A DNA stretch of 64,000 bases from Sclerurus mexicanus (GCA_013396755.1 VWZF01003613.1:782548-846547), one strand, 5' to 3'. Positions 23,291 to 37,817 are shown, counted from the stretch's first letter. Program-made: numbers and translations. The notes: generated by a model from the sequence alone, not told the origin.

Positions 23291-26200
23291 TTCTTTTTTA
23301 ATCTTTATTTATTAGTTTTGAATTCTGAATCTAGTCATATGCTGAGAATCTCCCACAAAACAAACAGAATTTCCATCTAATCTTGGAAAATAAAAAAAAA
23401 ATGCAGAGCATTAGAACTGTAGACTAAAGAAAACATATTCAATTTTCTCACTTCATAGCTAATTAAATACATACATTTATGTGGAACGTATTCCTCCTCT
23501 GAGAGTGAAAAACAGCTAAATTCTGATTTAGTGTAAGTTAGATGTTATACTTTTTTAGTGTAAAGAGTAAGTGCTGTTAGTTTGAAATGTCTTGCTCTTG
23601 AATTACTGTGGTAAAGTTCTTTACTTGATTTGGTTTCAGCAAGCTTTGATCATGTGGTATCTGTGGTAGGTAGATTTTTTTAAGACACAACATATAGCCC
23701 AAAGGTAAGTGTAGAATATAGAAATATCATTATTTTGATTTAATAGGTAAGTTTTACCCAATATAAAAGGTTTCCACTAGAGGTTGGCATGTCGACTGAT
23801 GGTCCTTTCTTCTCTGCACTTTCTTTATTGTAATGGAAAGCTAAATCTGGACTTATCACAATTTCAAATTTAAAAACAAAGTTCTGCTATTCTGAGAGGA
23901 TTCTGGGAAGAAAGTTGGGTGAGGGGGCAAAAAAACCATTTCATAATGAGATGTAGAGCCTTTGTAGTGAGAAGCAAGATGAACAGATCTTGACTAGTCA
24001 TTACAATAATGGCAGAATAGGAATGCACATTGAAGTTTCTAATAAAATTGGGGTCTTCCACTGGAATGCCACACAGGCAGGTTGGAACAGTTTGCAAATT
24101 GGGCTGCTTTAGCCCATCTCATCCACTCAGGTACTCAGCATTCCTTTTATATTCAGTCACACAGGCAGGAAAATTAAGGATATTTTTGACTCTCTCAGAG
24201 AGTTCACTTCTAGATATCAAGCACAAATGTAATGAGTGTGCATGTCAATTCTTTGGATTAAAGTTGTTATTATTATCATATCAAAGTTACTAAACTATCC
24301 ACTTAGTAGTTTTCCTGGTTCTATTCTCTGGGGTATTTTCAGATCTTCTAAAAGCCAAGCAAGCAGTTCCAACATGGTCAGTGTTTGAATGGAATACATC
24401 CAAGGAAAACTGAAGTTTTTAGGAACAGAAGTCAGTGACAGTTGATATAACTTTGAATAAATTGCAATATGGTAATAGAGTTTACTGTGCCATAAACAAG
24501 CATGTGAAATGATTGATATTACCAAACAAGAATTATTTGTGGCCCTTAATAATCCAAAGAATTTCGAGTTTATTTTTTTCAAAAAAGAGCAGAATTGCTG
24601 ATTTTTTGTTTACCAAATACACACTCAGTGTCACTTGATAGAAGTATTCTTTATCATGTCCTGCCCCAAAGCAATTTTTCTCCACTGTGAAACAAGAACT
24701 ATTTTCCAGACAGCAGGTGATTGTACCTTAGTGGTGAATAAGTAATTTCGTATGCACGATTAGTAAATTGCCTTGGGATTCATTGGCATAGAAGTCATTG
24801 CATGTGATGCTGTAAATCCCAAAAATAATGGGGATAATAGATAATATGCAGAAGATTTATATTCTCATTTATTGCCAGTTTTAGCTGCTTGTATATTAAA
24901 GCTGCATAAACAAATGTAGGATCATCCTATTCCAATCCAGTATCATAAAATGCCTTACTGAATGCCTACAATTTGTACTATTTAAGTAATAGTAATCCAC
25001 TTTTGTTGTGAGATAGAAATCAAACTATCCTTTTGCTCTAAATGTCCAGGTTTCTTCTAAACATGAAGTCATTATCGAAGGTTTTCTGGTAAATGAGATA
25101 ATTTGTTAGAACTTGTAATGATGGGGTTTTTTAATGGTATGAAAATCTTTGCATGTTAAAATGCTTCTTTTCATCAAACCATTTTAATTTTCTTGTTTGA
25201 TGAACACCTGTCTTGAAATCTGTGGAATGGGTTTTAATAGTCTAGTTGAGAGGAGTAGTTGAGCTGTTGATTTGGGGGAGTAGAGTAGCTGAGTGCTAGT
25301 TTTGTTTAGAGGCACATCAACTAGTCATGTGCCTGCTGTCCGAGAGATGATGTGCAAATGAGAGGAGTGGTCCCAACAAATCAAAGTGCATCAGTGTCAA
25401 TATCCAGATTTTCTTCCCTAAAGTTTCTGTACAACTTCAGTCAACGTGTTCTCCTTTCCACACAGAACTGTAGTCAATATGTTCTTAACTTAGTCAAGGT
25501 CACACACGACAGGTCAGCAAAGTACACTGTTCTTCGCAAGGGGCTACTTTGACAGGGCTCATCTATCTTCCTTCCTAGTCTGAAATGCCTTGATTATTTC
25601 ATTCTTTTACCCTTATAAAAGATTGTAGACTGCAACTTTCTGCAAAAGAGAAATGGCTATGGGCAACATTTTTCATAAATCAGGTTATGATATTTTCCAG
25701 ATACATGTGCAGTGAAAGAGAAGTAGAAATTTGCAACATATGTAAAGTTAAGCAGAATCAGCTTTCATTTGGAAAGTTAATATTTAGATATTCTGAGAGG
25801 ACCTATCACATGACTCTTAAAATGTATCTGGCTATTTATATATTTATAAATATATGTATGTGTAAACATTTACAAAATCAGTTTTATGTGTAAATTCCTT
25901 GTGAAGACCTGAAAAAAATTATTCTATAAATTTATACTGAGAATTATCGTTAGGGGTACTTTTTCACTTTATATCAGTCTTACGGAGTTTTCTGGAGTGA
26001 ATGAGTAATACAGCATAGAATATAAGTAAATTATCTCAGACTCACGCTCTTATCATCATACACTTATATTTTGTTTTAAATTTCAGTTTCTTGGTATGAT
26101 TAGCTGAGCATGTGAATAAAACAGCTGAATACAAATTATAATTATTACTGGTATATACTAGTATAGTTTCTGGAATTGAGATGACAGGTAGTATCAGGAT

Positions 26201-28009
26201 AGGAGTCAGTCAGGATATGTATTTCAGTGACAAAATCACAGTTATTCAGAATTTTAGAGTTAGTTTGGAATTGTATCAGAAAGAGGAATTACTAAAGTTA
26301 AATTAGCTAAGATTAAGAGATAAAATGGGAAAATTCGGCTGTAGCTACTAACAGATGCTAGAACATGCAAGTATATTACACTGCAGTAATTACCAATATC
26401 CATATTTAGAGTTGGTAAACGTGTATTTCACAGGGTGGACTCTTCTTTTTACAGTGACATTTAAATCTATATGCATGTATATGTACATATGCCTTTATAT
26501 ATGTATTTCATAAATGATAGCTATAGGCATTATTATGAATTTTTAGGGTCACAGTGATGTGAAAAGTACAGGAACATAGTTTATTGTATGATTTTGCCAA
26601 ATATTCTGGCAAATAAAGTTTTTCTGAGGCTGTCAGGGAAGCCCAAGGCCACTGAGTATTTGAGCCACCTCCTGTTCCCCAGTCCGTTGCAATCTTAGGT
26701 GAGAATACAGAGCTGAAGACCCTGCATCTCCCGCCATTCCAAAAGCAAATTCACATAATTGTTTCCTACTCTTGGGTATGATTTACATGTACAAATAATC
26801 TGTTGGAATATATGACAGGAAAAAGAAATGTCAGATCGGTATGTAAGGAAATTTCCATGTATCTCTTATTTCTCATGAACGCATCTTGGGAGGTAAACTT
26901 TCTTGTAAATGTTATAATTAGAAGCACTGATGTGGAGGTAAATACTTTGGTGATGTCAGAGGAGTTGGACTTTTCTTTGTTCTTAAATAACCACAATGTA
27001 CAATATACTGAAAGCTGAGGATAGTAATGTATCTATTTCTAATACCTGGAATAAGCAAATATGTGGATGCAAGAAAATGTGATAGAAGTAAAATAGAGAC
27101 AGACAGGACTGTCTGTAGCATTTGTGCATGCTGTAATGCAGTTTAGCAAGCCAGTTATGGACTCTAGTATCACTCAGTAATGCCTTAACAACAAAAGTGA
27201 GTTGGCACATTGTTTCGTAGCTCTCTGGCTATGAAGGTTTATCAGTTGTGCCATATACTCCATACCATTTCTGTGGTACCATTTGAAGATGGCAGCTGCT
27301 GAAGGCCACAAGCTGATGAAAGTAAAAATAATCGATGACTGCAGTAAAGGGACTCAGAAAAAATTACTATCGATGCTCCCCCAAAATTCTGCTTTCAGAA
27401 CTGTAAAATCTCAGAAAGCACACTTTCTTGCTATCAGCTAAATCTTTCTGTGCATTTGCTTCAAAAGGCCTGCTGGCTAGCAAGTTTTTCCTTATAATAT
27501 TTTTGCCTGACTCTGCCACCAATTTTCATTATGTGTGTCGCTATTGCTACCGTATAATCTGAACATAAAAAACATGGTGCTGTAACAAATGACTTCACAG
27601 CATTGACAGTTATAGCAGGACCATTTCGAGATTGATGAAAAATTTCCCAGAGAGATCTCAGGTCAGGTTTACATAAGCTAAACAGGAAATGATTGCCACC
27701 ATTCACATTAAATCCTAAATGTTTTGTGTAACTTCATCTACATTTTATGTTCCTGCACGTCTCTCTGTCTCTCTCAGCTGATGAAATTCCACACTTCCTT
27801 AGATTATAGAAATAAGTTCATGTTTCACAGTTTGTTGTTCTTGCTAAGCTCTACAAGGTTTTGGGATTTTAAATATGTTATTTAAAAGACAATAAAAAGT
27901 TCCTTCAGTTTTTGATTGTTTAAATTTTACATACTTTGTAAATTTTTATGATACCTTGGGGTTTGTTATTGCTTTTTCCCTATGGACTACTAATGGAAGT
28001 TAGCCTGTC

Positions 28010-28560
28010 TAGCCCATGTGCTAGATGCTGTTAGGATAAAACTGCCTTTGACTTTCACACCTCTCAGGGGACGAGTAATTGTTGTGTTCAAACAGCCTGT
28101 AATTGTGATCCCGCTGGCTTTCTCAGTACGCTTCTGGCTATTAGAATCATTAAACAACTCAGCACCTGTTAACAGCATTGTAAATATTCAACCCTGCTTG
28201 TGTGCAGGTTGAGTCCAATATAGGAGAAGGCTTACAGAGCCCAGCCTCATAAATTAGAGCTTCTGACAAGTCAATTATTGTGAAACTGGGCTTCACTGTG
28301 AAATAAATGAAATGGTGTGCTGATAAAAAGGTAGGCTGTCTGTTTATAGCAAAGAGGAAATAATGACTAGATGATTCAATGCAGTGAGCATGAAACTGCA
28401 TTGTTTTTATTCTTTATCTGTAATTAAATAGTTAGATAATATGGCTTCATAGAGGAGCTCACGTACGATGCAGGTTTTATACTTGGAGCATACCAGCGTG
28501 CAGAATTCAACTCGCAGTTATGCCTGCACATTGAAAATACTGTCTAATGTCATGATATCT
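28010..28560. promoter_or_regulatory. Candidate conserved non-coding element, strongest in this intron
   Basis: A 550-bp stretch of high complexity, free of homopolymers. It contains GAGTAATTGTTG, CCTGTAATTGTGAT, TCATTAAACAAC, GTCAATTATTGTGAAA, AGGAAATAATGACTAG and TGTAATTAAATAG, all homeodomain, SOX or POU-like words. It also has GAGCTC and a CAGGTT-type word. This texture resembles vertebrate developmental enhancers. No alignment was possible. Confidence 0.35.
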
Positions 28561-28840
28561 GTTTTCACTAATGATTTTAACACAGTCTTTCAAGATGAAT
28601 GACTTTGATTTTTATTAGGGGAAAATGTGCTGAATTACCTAGAAGATCCTGTAGGTGTGCTCAAAATTATATTTACCTCATTATAGACAACAATTAAAAC
28701 ATACTGGCACCACTTCACTCAAGATTGCAAACCATTTAAGGTTTTTCTTTACATTATTATATTTGCACTGGGTAGCTAGATATTTAGTCCTTTGACAAAA
28801 ACTTACCAAAAGCAGCACATTTAAAATTCACATGATTTTT

Positions 28841-28865
28841 TAAAAGGCATTATAAATGCCTTTTA
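28841..28865. repeat. Perfect inverted repeat, 11-bp arms, 3-nt loop
   Basis: TAAAAGGCATT is followed after three bases by its exact complement AATGCCTTTTA. It is too short for a miRNA precursor. Confidence 0.75.
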
Positions 28866-31489
28866 TGATTATAACTTCAGTGTGAAATACTGCAAATTAG
28901 GCAGACCATAAGATAAAGTCTTGTTTGAATTAGTGTCTGAAATTACAGTCTCAGAAAATAATTTCAGTGTATTGCCCATGTTTCTTCCTTTGTTTTATCA
29001 GTATTTATCATCAGTGTCGTAGTACTGCAAGTAAAAGTGTTGAAATTTTATGGTGGAAGTCTGAATAGCATGACAACAAAGTGCCTTAATTATAAGCATT
29101 TCAGTAGTGTTCTATTCAATTTAGAGAAAAATACTAATGAATCATTAGTGATTTAGGTGTATGAAATAGAAAAAAATTCACATCCTTAAACAACTTATGT
29201 AGCTATTTTGCTCATTTATTTTCAGAAGATAAACACAATTTTACAAATTCTTGCTAATAAGCAGAAACTAAATGTTTTCAGTGATTCCAGGCAGATAAAA
29301 GGGACAGGTGGAAATATTGACCATTTTCTATCATCACTATATTACTTCTGTAAATTTAAAAGGGAACACGTGAAAATTAGGTTGCATGGAAAACACTGCT
29401 AGAGTACTTTTTCTACAAAAAAGTTTTCTTTGCATGAGGCTAATAATGTGTGGCTGTCTAAAATGTTTTATGTAAAAGCATTATATAGTCAATACACATA
29501 TCTCTGTTTGATTTGGTTTGGGACCATAATCGTGTTTTAAATATTAGAGATCATCTCATCATGAACCCATATAAAATGTCAGAGTTGAATACGCCACTGC
29601 CTTATATCTATGCTTTGTTTTTGTCCGAAGTAGCTGCTATCAGAACGGGTTTTTTTATTCTTTTTCTTTTGGTAGTACTGTTTTACTCCAACTTTACCCA
29701 ACTGTAAGTACACATTCAAAGCTTCAGGGAATTAATCCCATAATTTGGAATTAATAGCAAGGGAAAAAATCTGGAAACTACAAGACTGCTGTTTAGCATT
29801 CAGGCTTTTTTAGGTTATGCTACTGCTATTTAAAAAGATAAATGTTAAAAACTTTGTTTAAGAAAATAATAATGCAAATCTGTAAATAAAGCAGTTATGG
29901 AAGCATGTTTGTAGTATATAAAAATACAGTTCCATCTTTTGAAATTTGCAAACAGCAGCATTACAGCAAAAGAAATAAAGCTTCAGTCAGGGAGTGGGAT
30001 TCATCTGCCCAAATACGGTGCATCAACAACTGCACTAGTGGTCTAAAATTCTTTTTTCATCACTGACTACGTTTCACCTCATCCTAAAGCAGATATTTAA
30101 AATATTTCAGATGTGTAGCATTCTACAAGCACATATTTCTTTCTATTGGCAGTGAGGGGAGTTAAAAAAACTAACTCAGGTGCAGCTGTAACTTTGGAAA
30201 ATTGGCTAAAATTAGTCTTGGCCCAGTGTTTTGCAGCCACTTGTTCACTTGCACGAAATAGCACTGAAAGAACCTACTCTCCATTGCAGCATGCAGTATT
30301 GTTTCAAGTGGGCAATGCTGAGTACATCATAACAGTAGGAAATTTTACTAAAGCAGCCAGTTAGAAAAAAGGAGCATCTTTAGCCTTAGAGCAATCTCAG
30401 TAGTCTATTTGTGCAACAGAATTTGACAGAATTAAATGAGCAGGGACAACCTGTTTTATTGTGCTTTTTAATATTTCAGTAAATTATGAAGATATTTGTT
30501 TGGTGGAATTCTGCTTTGAAATTGCATGATTTAGTTACTCTGCTTAAATTCAGAATTTTAAAACTTTATGAGCATGCTCAGCTTTTCTTTATTGCTCATT
30601 GAACTTAATTGTTAGTTTCTGAATTGGTGCCTTTGTTCAATCTAGGACACGAGCTGTCTGCATTTTTATCTGGAGTAAAAGCACTCACTGGAATTATGTT
30701 AGTTTGTGTGAGTAAAAATCTTAGAATACACTATAAATTCTACAGTTAAGGAGTGCAAACGTCCGTCACTGTGTCTTTTTTATAGGATGGCATAAAAGTA
30801 TGAGCATTTTTCCTTCATACAGAGAACAAAGAGCCATTGTGACTATATAGTTTATCTATACATTTTACAAGAAAGTAAACGTGTGAGGTAACCACATTGG
30901 CAAATACAATATTCTTTTTTCTAGCAAGTTTAACTTTGAGAATAAAATGTCACTGAAATATAACAGCAAGCACCAATATTTAGATTGGTGTAAGTTTAAT
31001 TTTTCAAGAGATGTCACTATGTGCCTAGTTTTTACTTTCAGAGTTCCGGGATGTCAGAACAGTTACTCTTCTGGGTGGGTTTTCCTCCCTTCTCTTGAAG
31101 TTAAAATACAGTTACTTGTGTTAGCTTTGCTTGTTCGCTTTCATGCTTAAGTGTACTCATGCAATCAGGAAAATTTTCCCACTAACACAATACAACCAGT
31201 CCAGTTCTGTTTGTATCAACCTTTCTATTAATAGACTGATAATTAGCATCTTTTCATATATATGTGCTTGTCCTATGTTGGTTGCTTATGCAAACCATGT
31301 AAGAATTATGAATTTCTTGTTAGTCTTTATAAGATAATAGGTTTGTGTTTAATTGTTTAATGTGGATATTTGCTGTTACAAGTATGTGTTTATTATAGAA
31401 GCCTTGTAAGTTTTCCTACAAGACGTTATTGTCTAAAATCTTCAGAGTAAAAAATATTCATGTAATGCATCTGTTTTCAATTTATCTAG

Positions 31490-31601
31490 CTACTATAACT
31501 TGGATGATGTGAGCCATGACACTATGAATAAGTACCTCTCAAGCCTTGTTGAGAAATCCCTGTTTGATTTGGAATGCTCCTACTGTATTGAGATTGGGGA
31601 G
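31490..31601 (+). CDS. ASCC3: ASCC3 exon 11: winged-helix / helical region
   Basis: The first base completes a threonine; 37 residues from YYNLDDVSHD to YCIEIGE follow. This is the rest of the winged-helix region and the lead into the Sec63-type module. The stretch VSHDTMNKYLSSLVEKSL is a predicted helix. The acceptor is atttatctag and the donor gag|gtaaga. This part differs from mammals at more positions than the RecA exons do (for example LFDLEC), as expected for less constrained structural regions. Confidence 0.96.
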
Positions 31602-31871
31602 GTAAGACTAATCTGTGCCTTACAAGATTCAGTAAGATACATGCTTCTAAAAGTTGTGACCAGCAAGATACAGGCTCCTTAATTTGAGATGTTAGTTTGT
31701 CTATGGAGCTCTTTGTAAGACTTACGTTGAAAATTGTTGCGGGTAAATTATGATGCTGAATCAGTTTTGCTATTCTCTGTTATAAAGTAGTCTTAACATT
31801 TCACAGTTATGTAGGAACCCTTAATATTGAACCCATTGGAAACCACGTATATTTGATTCCTCTTCTAACAG

Positions 31872-32006
31872 GATAATCGCAGCATTGAACCTCTGACATA
31901 CGGTCGCATTGCTTCCTATTACTATTTGAAGCATCCAACTATTGGCATGTTCAAAGAGCAGTTGAAACCTGAAAGCAACATTGAAGAATTGCTCTTAATT
32001 CTGACA
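31872..32006 (+). CDS. ASCC3: ASCC3 exon 12: start of Sec63-type domain
   Basis: This exon encodes 45 residues from DNRSIEPLTY to ELLLILT in phase zero at both ends. EPLTYGRIASYYYLKHPTI is the recognisable opening of the Sec63-type domain (helical bundle, helix-loop-helix and Ig-like parts) that follows each helicase core in Brr2-like proteins. Only 270 nt of intron lie before it. The donor aca|gtaagt is close to consensus, which may help splicing across the 18-kb intron that follows. Thr-Asn at the exon 12/13 junction stands where I recall Ser-Asp in human. Confidence 0.96.
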
Positions 32007-34039
32007 GTAAGTGCTGATATTTTCTTAACTTTAACGTGCATACTTTTTGACTCTGAAAGACACAAATGTATGAAAAAACACCCCAAAATAAGGAAGAGCC
32101 TTTCTTTCGTGGTCTGCAGTTCAATTTTTTTATTGTTTTGAGAACTATACCTGAATAATTTTTGATGTTTCAAATGTTACATCTAATCAGTACATCAAAA
32201 TTAATTTATACACCTCTTTCTCTTCTTATGTCCCTTTATAATGACTATGCAAATTTGATATTTGTCTTTTCTAAGTTAGGTATAATGCTGATGTGGGGAA
32301 AAGAAGGTGTGCTTCTAAGTTAGTTATCATACTAAAATGCCAGAGTAATAACTGCATGTCCTAAATCTGTAGCAGGACCATCACTTTACCCTGAGATAAT
32401 CTGTAAGATACAACAGCTTTAAGAAGCAAGGGAAACTCATGGGAAAGAACTCTTTCCTAAAATGTCTTCTTATCCTTTTCCCAGCCACCTCATGATCTGC
32501 CAGGTCATAACCTGCAATAACACCATCTCATACAGTTAGTCTAGTGACTGTTTAATAGAGAAGTGCAATGCAGAGCCAGACACAGAGTATGATGCACTGT
32601 GTCAGTATTGCATTCTCACCAAAAAAGAGTCAGGGTTTGCTGTTTTCCTTTTTAAGTACTTAAGTAGTTATATCTACAGAATCTCCTTTTTCAAAATGGT
32701 GTAACTCTGCTTGTACACACATACTTGAAAACAAGAAATATCTGAATATTATCCAAGAAAACTTATTTCTGCCCACTTATGATTACAGTCTATACATTAC
32801 ATTATATGCATTATACAAGAAGCCCGAATTCCATAATATCCTGATTTCCAACTGTTAATTTCTAAATTTAGAGTCTCATCTTGCAGTATTTATGTATGTA
32901 ACTTTTATATTCATTATTGTTTTGACATGCTGCCAAAAAATTCTCTGAGGAGAAATACAAGTTAAGATAGTGGTATTCAACATAATAATGCAACTCAACA
33001 AAACCTGATCAGTCTTTTATGACACTAGGAAAACCACTTTCTAGTACAAATACTTTTCTTTCTGATAAATTTAAAATTGATTGCTGCAAACATTCAGAGT
33101 GTTACAGCTCAGAAATAAAGGCCACAGTAATATTTTATAATGGAAAGTGTTAGAGAGCCTAAATAGGGGAATTGCCATCACTGACCCTGCGGTATCTGTT
33201 GTTCTCTTGTCAGAAAACATTGCAATTATATTAAATGAAATTCAGTGTATTCGGCTGAATTCAAAATGATAATCATCCACAACTCCTATATGTCCTATAT
33301 GTCAAATAACTGAAATTTTAGGAAGAAATGTCCACATGTGAACAGAAGTTAGATAATACAATATTGAGGATTCAAGATGAGAGCTTTACTCCAGCTCTCA
33401 TTAAAATCTCTTTTCTCTAAAGAAAATTTTCCCCATGTAGAAATGTCAGGATTCTTTTTTCAGACAAATTCAGGCAGGGTGAGTTTGAGAATAGCATTAG
33501 CACACATGGCAGTTCATAACACTGCCTCAGCTGGTGAACAGCATACGGAAGAGGAATGATGGAAGCAGAACCTAGTGTTCCCTGTCTAAAGTCAGGGCTC
33601 CTCATGTATTTGAATGCTTGGAAACGCAAAAGTAAATGACAAATATTCCTGTTGTAGATGAAATCTAGGACCCTACTGATGGGCAGAGATTGTAAAATTT
33701 TAAATTCATTAATCTTGCTTTAATTCTTTCTAATTTATTTTTTTTCCTGGAAACGCAGTCTTGGAAGTTGTCCATTTACAATCTTAAGAGGAATGAGACT
33801 AAAAATAAATTTGCTTAAGGGTCAAAATGTGCCACATGTCATTTTAAAAGACAAAAAGGATACGTGAATGCAGGATGCCATTAGAGCTGACAGGTTTTGC
33901 TTACTTTTTATGGGGATGTTGATTTTCATAATTACCAGTGGAACTACTGTTCAGTCTTGTTGAAGGTGTAAACTGAAAGGGTTTTTTCACTCTGATGTAG
34001 TGTAAAAAGAATTGCCATTTCAACAGTTATTGCCAAGGG

Positions 34040-34240
34040 TTGGTTTTTTCCCCCTAAACACTGTGAATTAATGAGTTTTATAATTACAGCAGTTGCTTCG
34101 CACCTCTATTGTTAACAAATGACATTACATCTGCCTCACTCCACTGTTGCCCTCCTCCTTCTTATTGAAGCATTTAGCAGTTTTGGCAATAGGGAATTAC
34201 ATGGCATGGGGTAAGTAGTCTAATTAGGTATAAGTGAAAA
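34040..34240. promoter_or_regulatory. Possible conserved non-coding element
   Basis: Words such as GAATTAATGAG, TATAATTACAGC, TTGTTAACAAATGACA, TTTGGCAATAG and CTAATTAGG cluster within 200 bp. Weak pattern evidence. Confidence 0.2.
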
Positions 34241-37200
34241 TCCTGAGGGAAAAGGATGTTTAAAAAGTAATTTGAAGAATCTCTTAATGATGCTGGAACT
34301 GAAAGCTGTAACTATAGTACAAAAAGGCCTGTTACCATTACAAAACATAATTATAATTGCAATTATTCTTCTAATAACTCAGTTTTAAAGTTTTGAATTT
34401 TGGACTCTTTTTTTAAAAGTAACCATCCAAGCATTTCTCATGTAGTTACAGGATTTTGTAGATATAACACTTATTATTTGCTGGCATTTTTCATAATCTT
34501 GCAAACCTTTAGAAATTTACAAGTTGTCTGATATATATAAGAAAGGCGGAATTAAACAATTTTAACAAAGACAATTCTAATTTTTGGGTTTGAAATGGGA
34601 TGTATACCAAATATACAGAACTTAAAAATGAGAAAAAGTTTCTTAAAAGAAAACCCGGAGAAAAGCAAGACTGCATTCAACAATTTAGAAATTTAAGACT
34701 GTGTTAAGGGGTTGAAATCTGAATTTGATTAAGGGATTTTGAGTTTCAGATTGGTATTTTTCCATGCTGATGGCAGTGTTTAAAATTCAGGATTCTTCAC
34801 CGGTGAATTGTCAAGGAATCTTTACAACTCACTTGAAAAATAGTTTTGAGTCATCCTATTTCTAATGTTGATGGATCTCTAAAAAAAGTCACTCAATAGC
34901 AAGATTTGTTTCCACGTACTAATCAAGACTACTCATAGTCTTATCCAGTATCTTTTCTCTTCACTGTTTTTATCTTTTCATTTTATCACATGCCAGCATT
35001 TTACAAGATCAAATTAATTTTTTTCTAGTATGCTGTAGCGGTTTGAGGTATTCATAACATGAACAGGAACACAGCACATAAGAACAGCTCTACAGTCATT
35101 TTGGAAGTATATAGTGATAAATGATTTAAATAGGTGGGGTACAATCCCCTCACGCTTTTCCCTCTCCTCCTGGTTAAATTTGTGCTCTAGATCTTTAATC
35201 TGTCTTGGGCTTGCACTTAGCAGGCTGAAGTTTGGATTCAGTTACTTTTGCCACTGACTTGTGCTAGTGGACCTGTGGGTTTTTTTCTGAGAAAAAGTGC
35301 TTAATGATTTTCCATAGAGCTTTCTTTAAAACTTTCCTAACCGTGCTCAGACAGTAGTAATCCAAATGAGCTTAATCACTGTTGAGTTATGGTGCTTCTT
35401 GCATTAAGTATTATTGATGAGAAAGTGTTCATGAATTATTACTGACAGGCTGGATTTCCCTGAGGTACCTAAAGACTTTTTTCTTTTATTCTGAAAGTTA
35501 GGTGCAGAGATTAAAACAGAGATCTAGGTAAAAAACAATGAGAGATACTTTTGGGTGATTCTTGTCTTTTCCTGCACAAATGTTTTTAAAATCAAATAGA
35601 GATTAGTTGTATCTTAACGAAAGAAAGTCTGTCTTGATGATTGATCAGGACTGTGATGGCTAGATCCACTAGTTTCATGATTTTTGGTGATTTGTTACTA
35701 CATTTACCTTGTTATCTGGTTAATATTCCTATTTACAGAGCAAACAATTTGTCATGCCTGTCCCTACCAGACAGTGGAGAACATTATTACCATCTTTCAT
35801 CCCTTGTTTTAACTGCATGTTGTCTGTGATTTCTGGTTTTTTAGTTCTATGTACAACAGGGAACTGGTTGTTTTTAATGTGCCTACTTCTGTCTTTCGTG
35901 TAAACTGCCTATAAGAGGTTTCTTCTGTTAGAAACTTTCAGGGAACTTGGAGACAGAACAACATGGTATTTGTGTTGTAGTGGGGCATACGTGTCTGTCT
36001 TTCTATGCTATAAACGTGGACTTATACGTTTTTTATCCACATACCTCTGCCCTATATTTCTTTCTGAAAATTGATATGATTACACTGGCTTTTATTAGAC
36101 TAAGTAACTTGGAACTCAGCAGAAAATCTGTCATTTCTGGAGTCACAGATTTGGAAGGTATAAGGAGGAGGTTCATAAAACAGGAACTCTGCATCCCACA
36201 TACATAGATATCAAAAGAACAAAGTTATTAATGCCTTATCTGTCTTTTATGACACATTAGGTATTTGTACTGTGAGATTCTAGATAATTGTATTAACCTG
36301 TAGTTTTATTTTCTGTTGATCATCATGGGCACTAACCAGAGAAATATGCCAGTCTTTGTGAATGTATACGCTCTCAGTCTAAAATAATTTTATTTCTGTA
36401 TCATGATTTTATTGCTGGTTTGGTCTCCCATTAAGAGGCCACACAGGTTTTTGACTCAGTGATAAACCATCTTTTCAACAAGTCTTCAGTTAGGCACCAG
36501 GGAAGGAGGAATTAATAAGTTACAAAAATACTGTCCAAGAAGTTAATATGTGTTGTATAATATTTTCTCTGCAAACCATGGCAGAAACATTGCTTTTAGG
36601 ATATTTTAAAATATTTTAAGAAACTGGGGTTTTGTTCTATAGTAATTTCAGAAAAAAAATCAGATTGTTCTTCCTAAGTCAGTAATTTTCTAGTTTAAAA
36701 TTACATTTGCATTTAATTTAGAAGAAAATAAAGGTGCTACTATGATTTTCTTCAAGGCATAAAAGCACAGCAAGACTGTGTTCATTATGTTACTCTTTTT
36801 GAGTATGACATTTCAGTGTCAAGAATAGAAATACTTTATAATGTAAAATTTATATCAGATGAAAAGCAATTATGTTACATGCTAACCTTTACAGAGCTTC
36901 CATATTTGATTTAACATCTATCATGCATTCTCAACAATATGCACATGACTGCTGTGGCCACTCTGCAAATAAGAATAGGCCTAGCCATTATGCACATTTT
37001 AGTGACCCCTTGTAATAGAAGAAAACTGTTACCTCTTACCATTAAATCTTTTCTTTACAATAAATCCATACCAAGGACTGTTCAATGCATAAATTTCATC
37101 CTAAATGGAGGCATTTCCAGGATCATTTACTTGTTTTCTATACATTCTATATTCTCTAGATTTTAACATTTAAAAACATTTGTGCTTCAGTTCCCACTTG

Positions 37201-37799
37201 AAACATCTCGATGGTATCACAGTGTGTTTAATAAAATCGTTTCAATTTGAAAATGGTGTTTGGATTCATGAAAATAAAACAAAATACCATATTGAATTTT
37301 GATAGCATCCAAATTTCATTGTCAATATTCAGTATATTCAAAAATATCTTTTTCTTAGCTGAAAAAGTATTTATACGAATACTCACACATTCAATTAGTC
37401 TTGATTTTTCTCTAGTCCCAGTAGATGGAGCAGTTTTTAATGTTGCTGTAATACTTGAATAAGTAATTTTTTTCTAACATCATGACACAGCTGTTTCCTA
37501 TTTTTCTTTTTCCAAATGATTGTTTGATTTTTGTTTTGAAAGCATCAGATGCTGCCTGCCTTTCCAGAAAAGCGCAGTCCATTGGTAAATCAGGGTAACA
37601 ATACCCACCACTGACAGCTAACCGAACATGGCATAAGTCTTCCATTTTTATCGCATCAATAAGAAAGAATTACAGTCAAAACCAGAAAATATAAAACCTT
37701 TCCATCTCCAATATGCATGACTTTCTAACCTCCGATTAACAGTTCTCCTTTTTTCCCCATCTGATCTTCTTACTCAGTTTCTGTCGTTATGTGCCAATT

Positions 37800-37817
37800 A
37801 AAAAAAAAAAAAAAAAA
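37800..37817. repeat. Poly-A run (18 nt)
   Basis: Longest pure homopolymer in the window, intronic, followed by an A-rich stretch. Confidence 0.88.

Larger units (their letters stand above)
22487..31489 (+). other. Large ASCC3 intron (9.0 kb)
   Basis: No gene was seen. Motif-dense blocks lie at about 22920-23290 and 28010-28560. There is an AT alternating patch near 26466-26510 and a perfect hairpin at 28841-28865. Small ORFs are not supported by codon pattern or splice context. It ends in caatttatctag. Confidence 0.85.

Noticed and set aside
28841..28865. Hairpin as a microRNA precursor
   Set aside because: The 11-bp stem and 3-nt loop are far too short for Drosha or Dicer processing.
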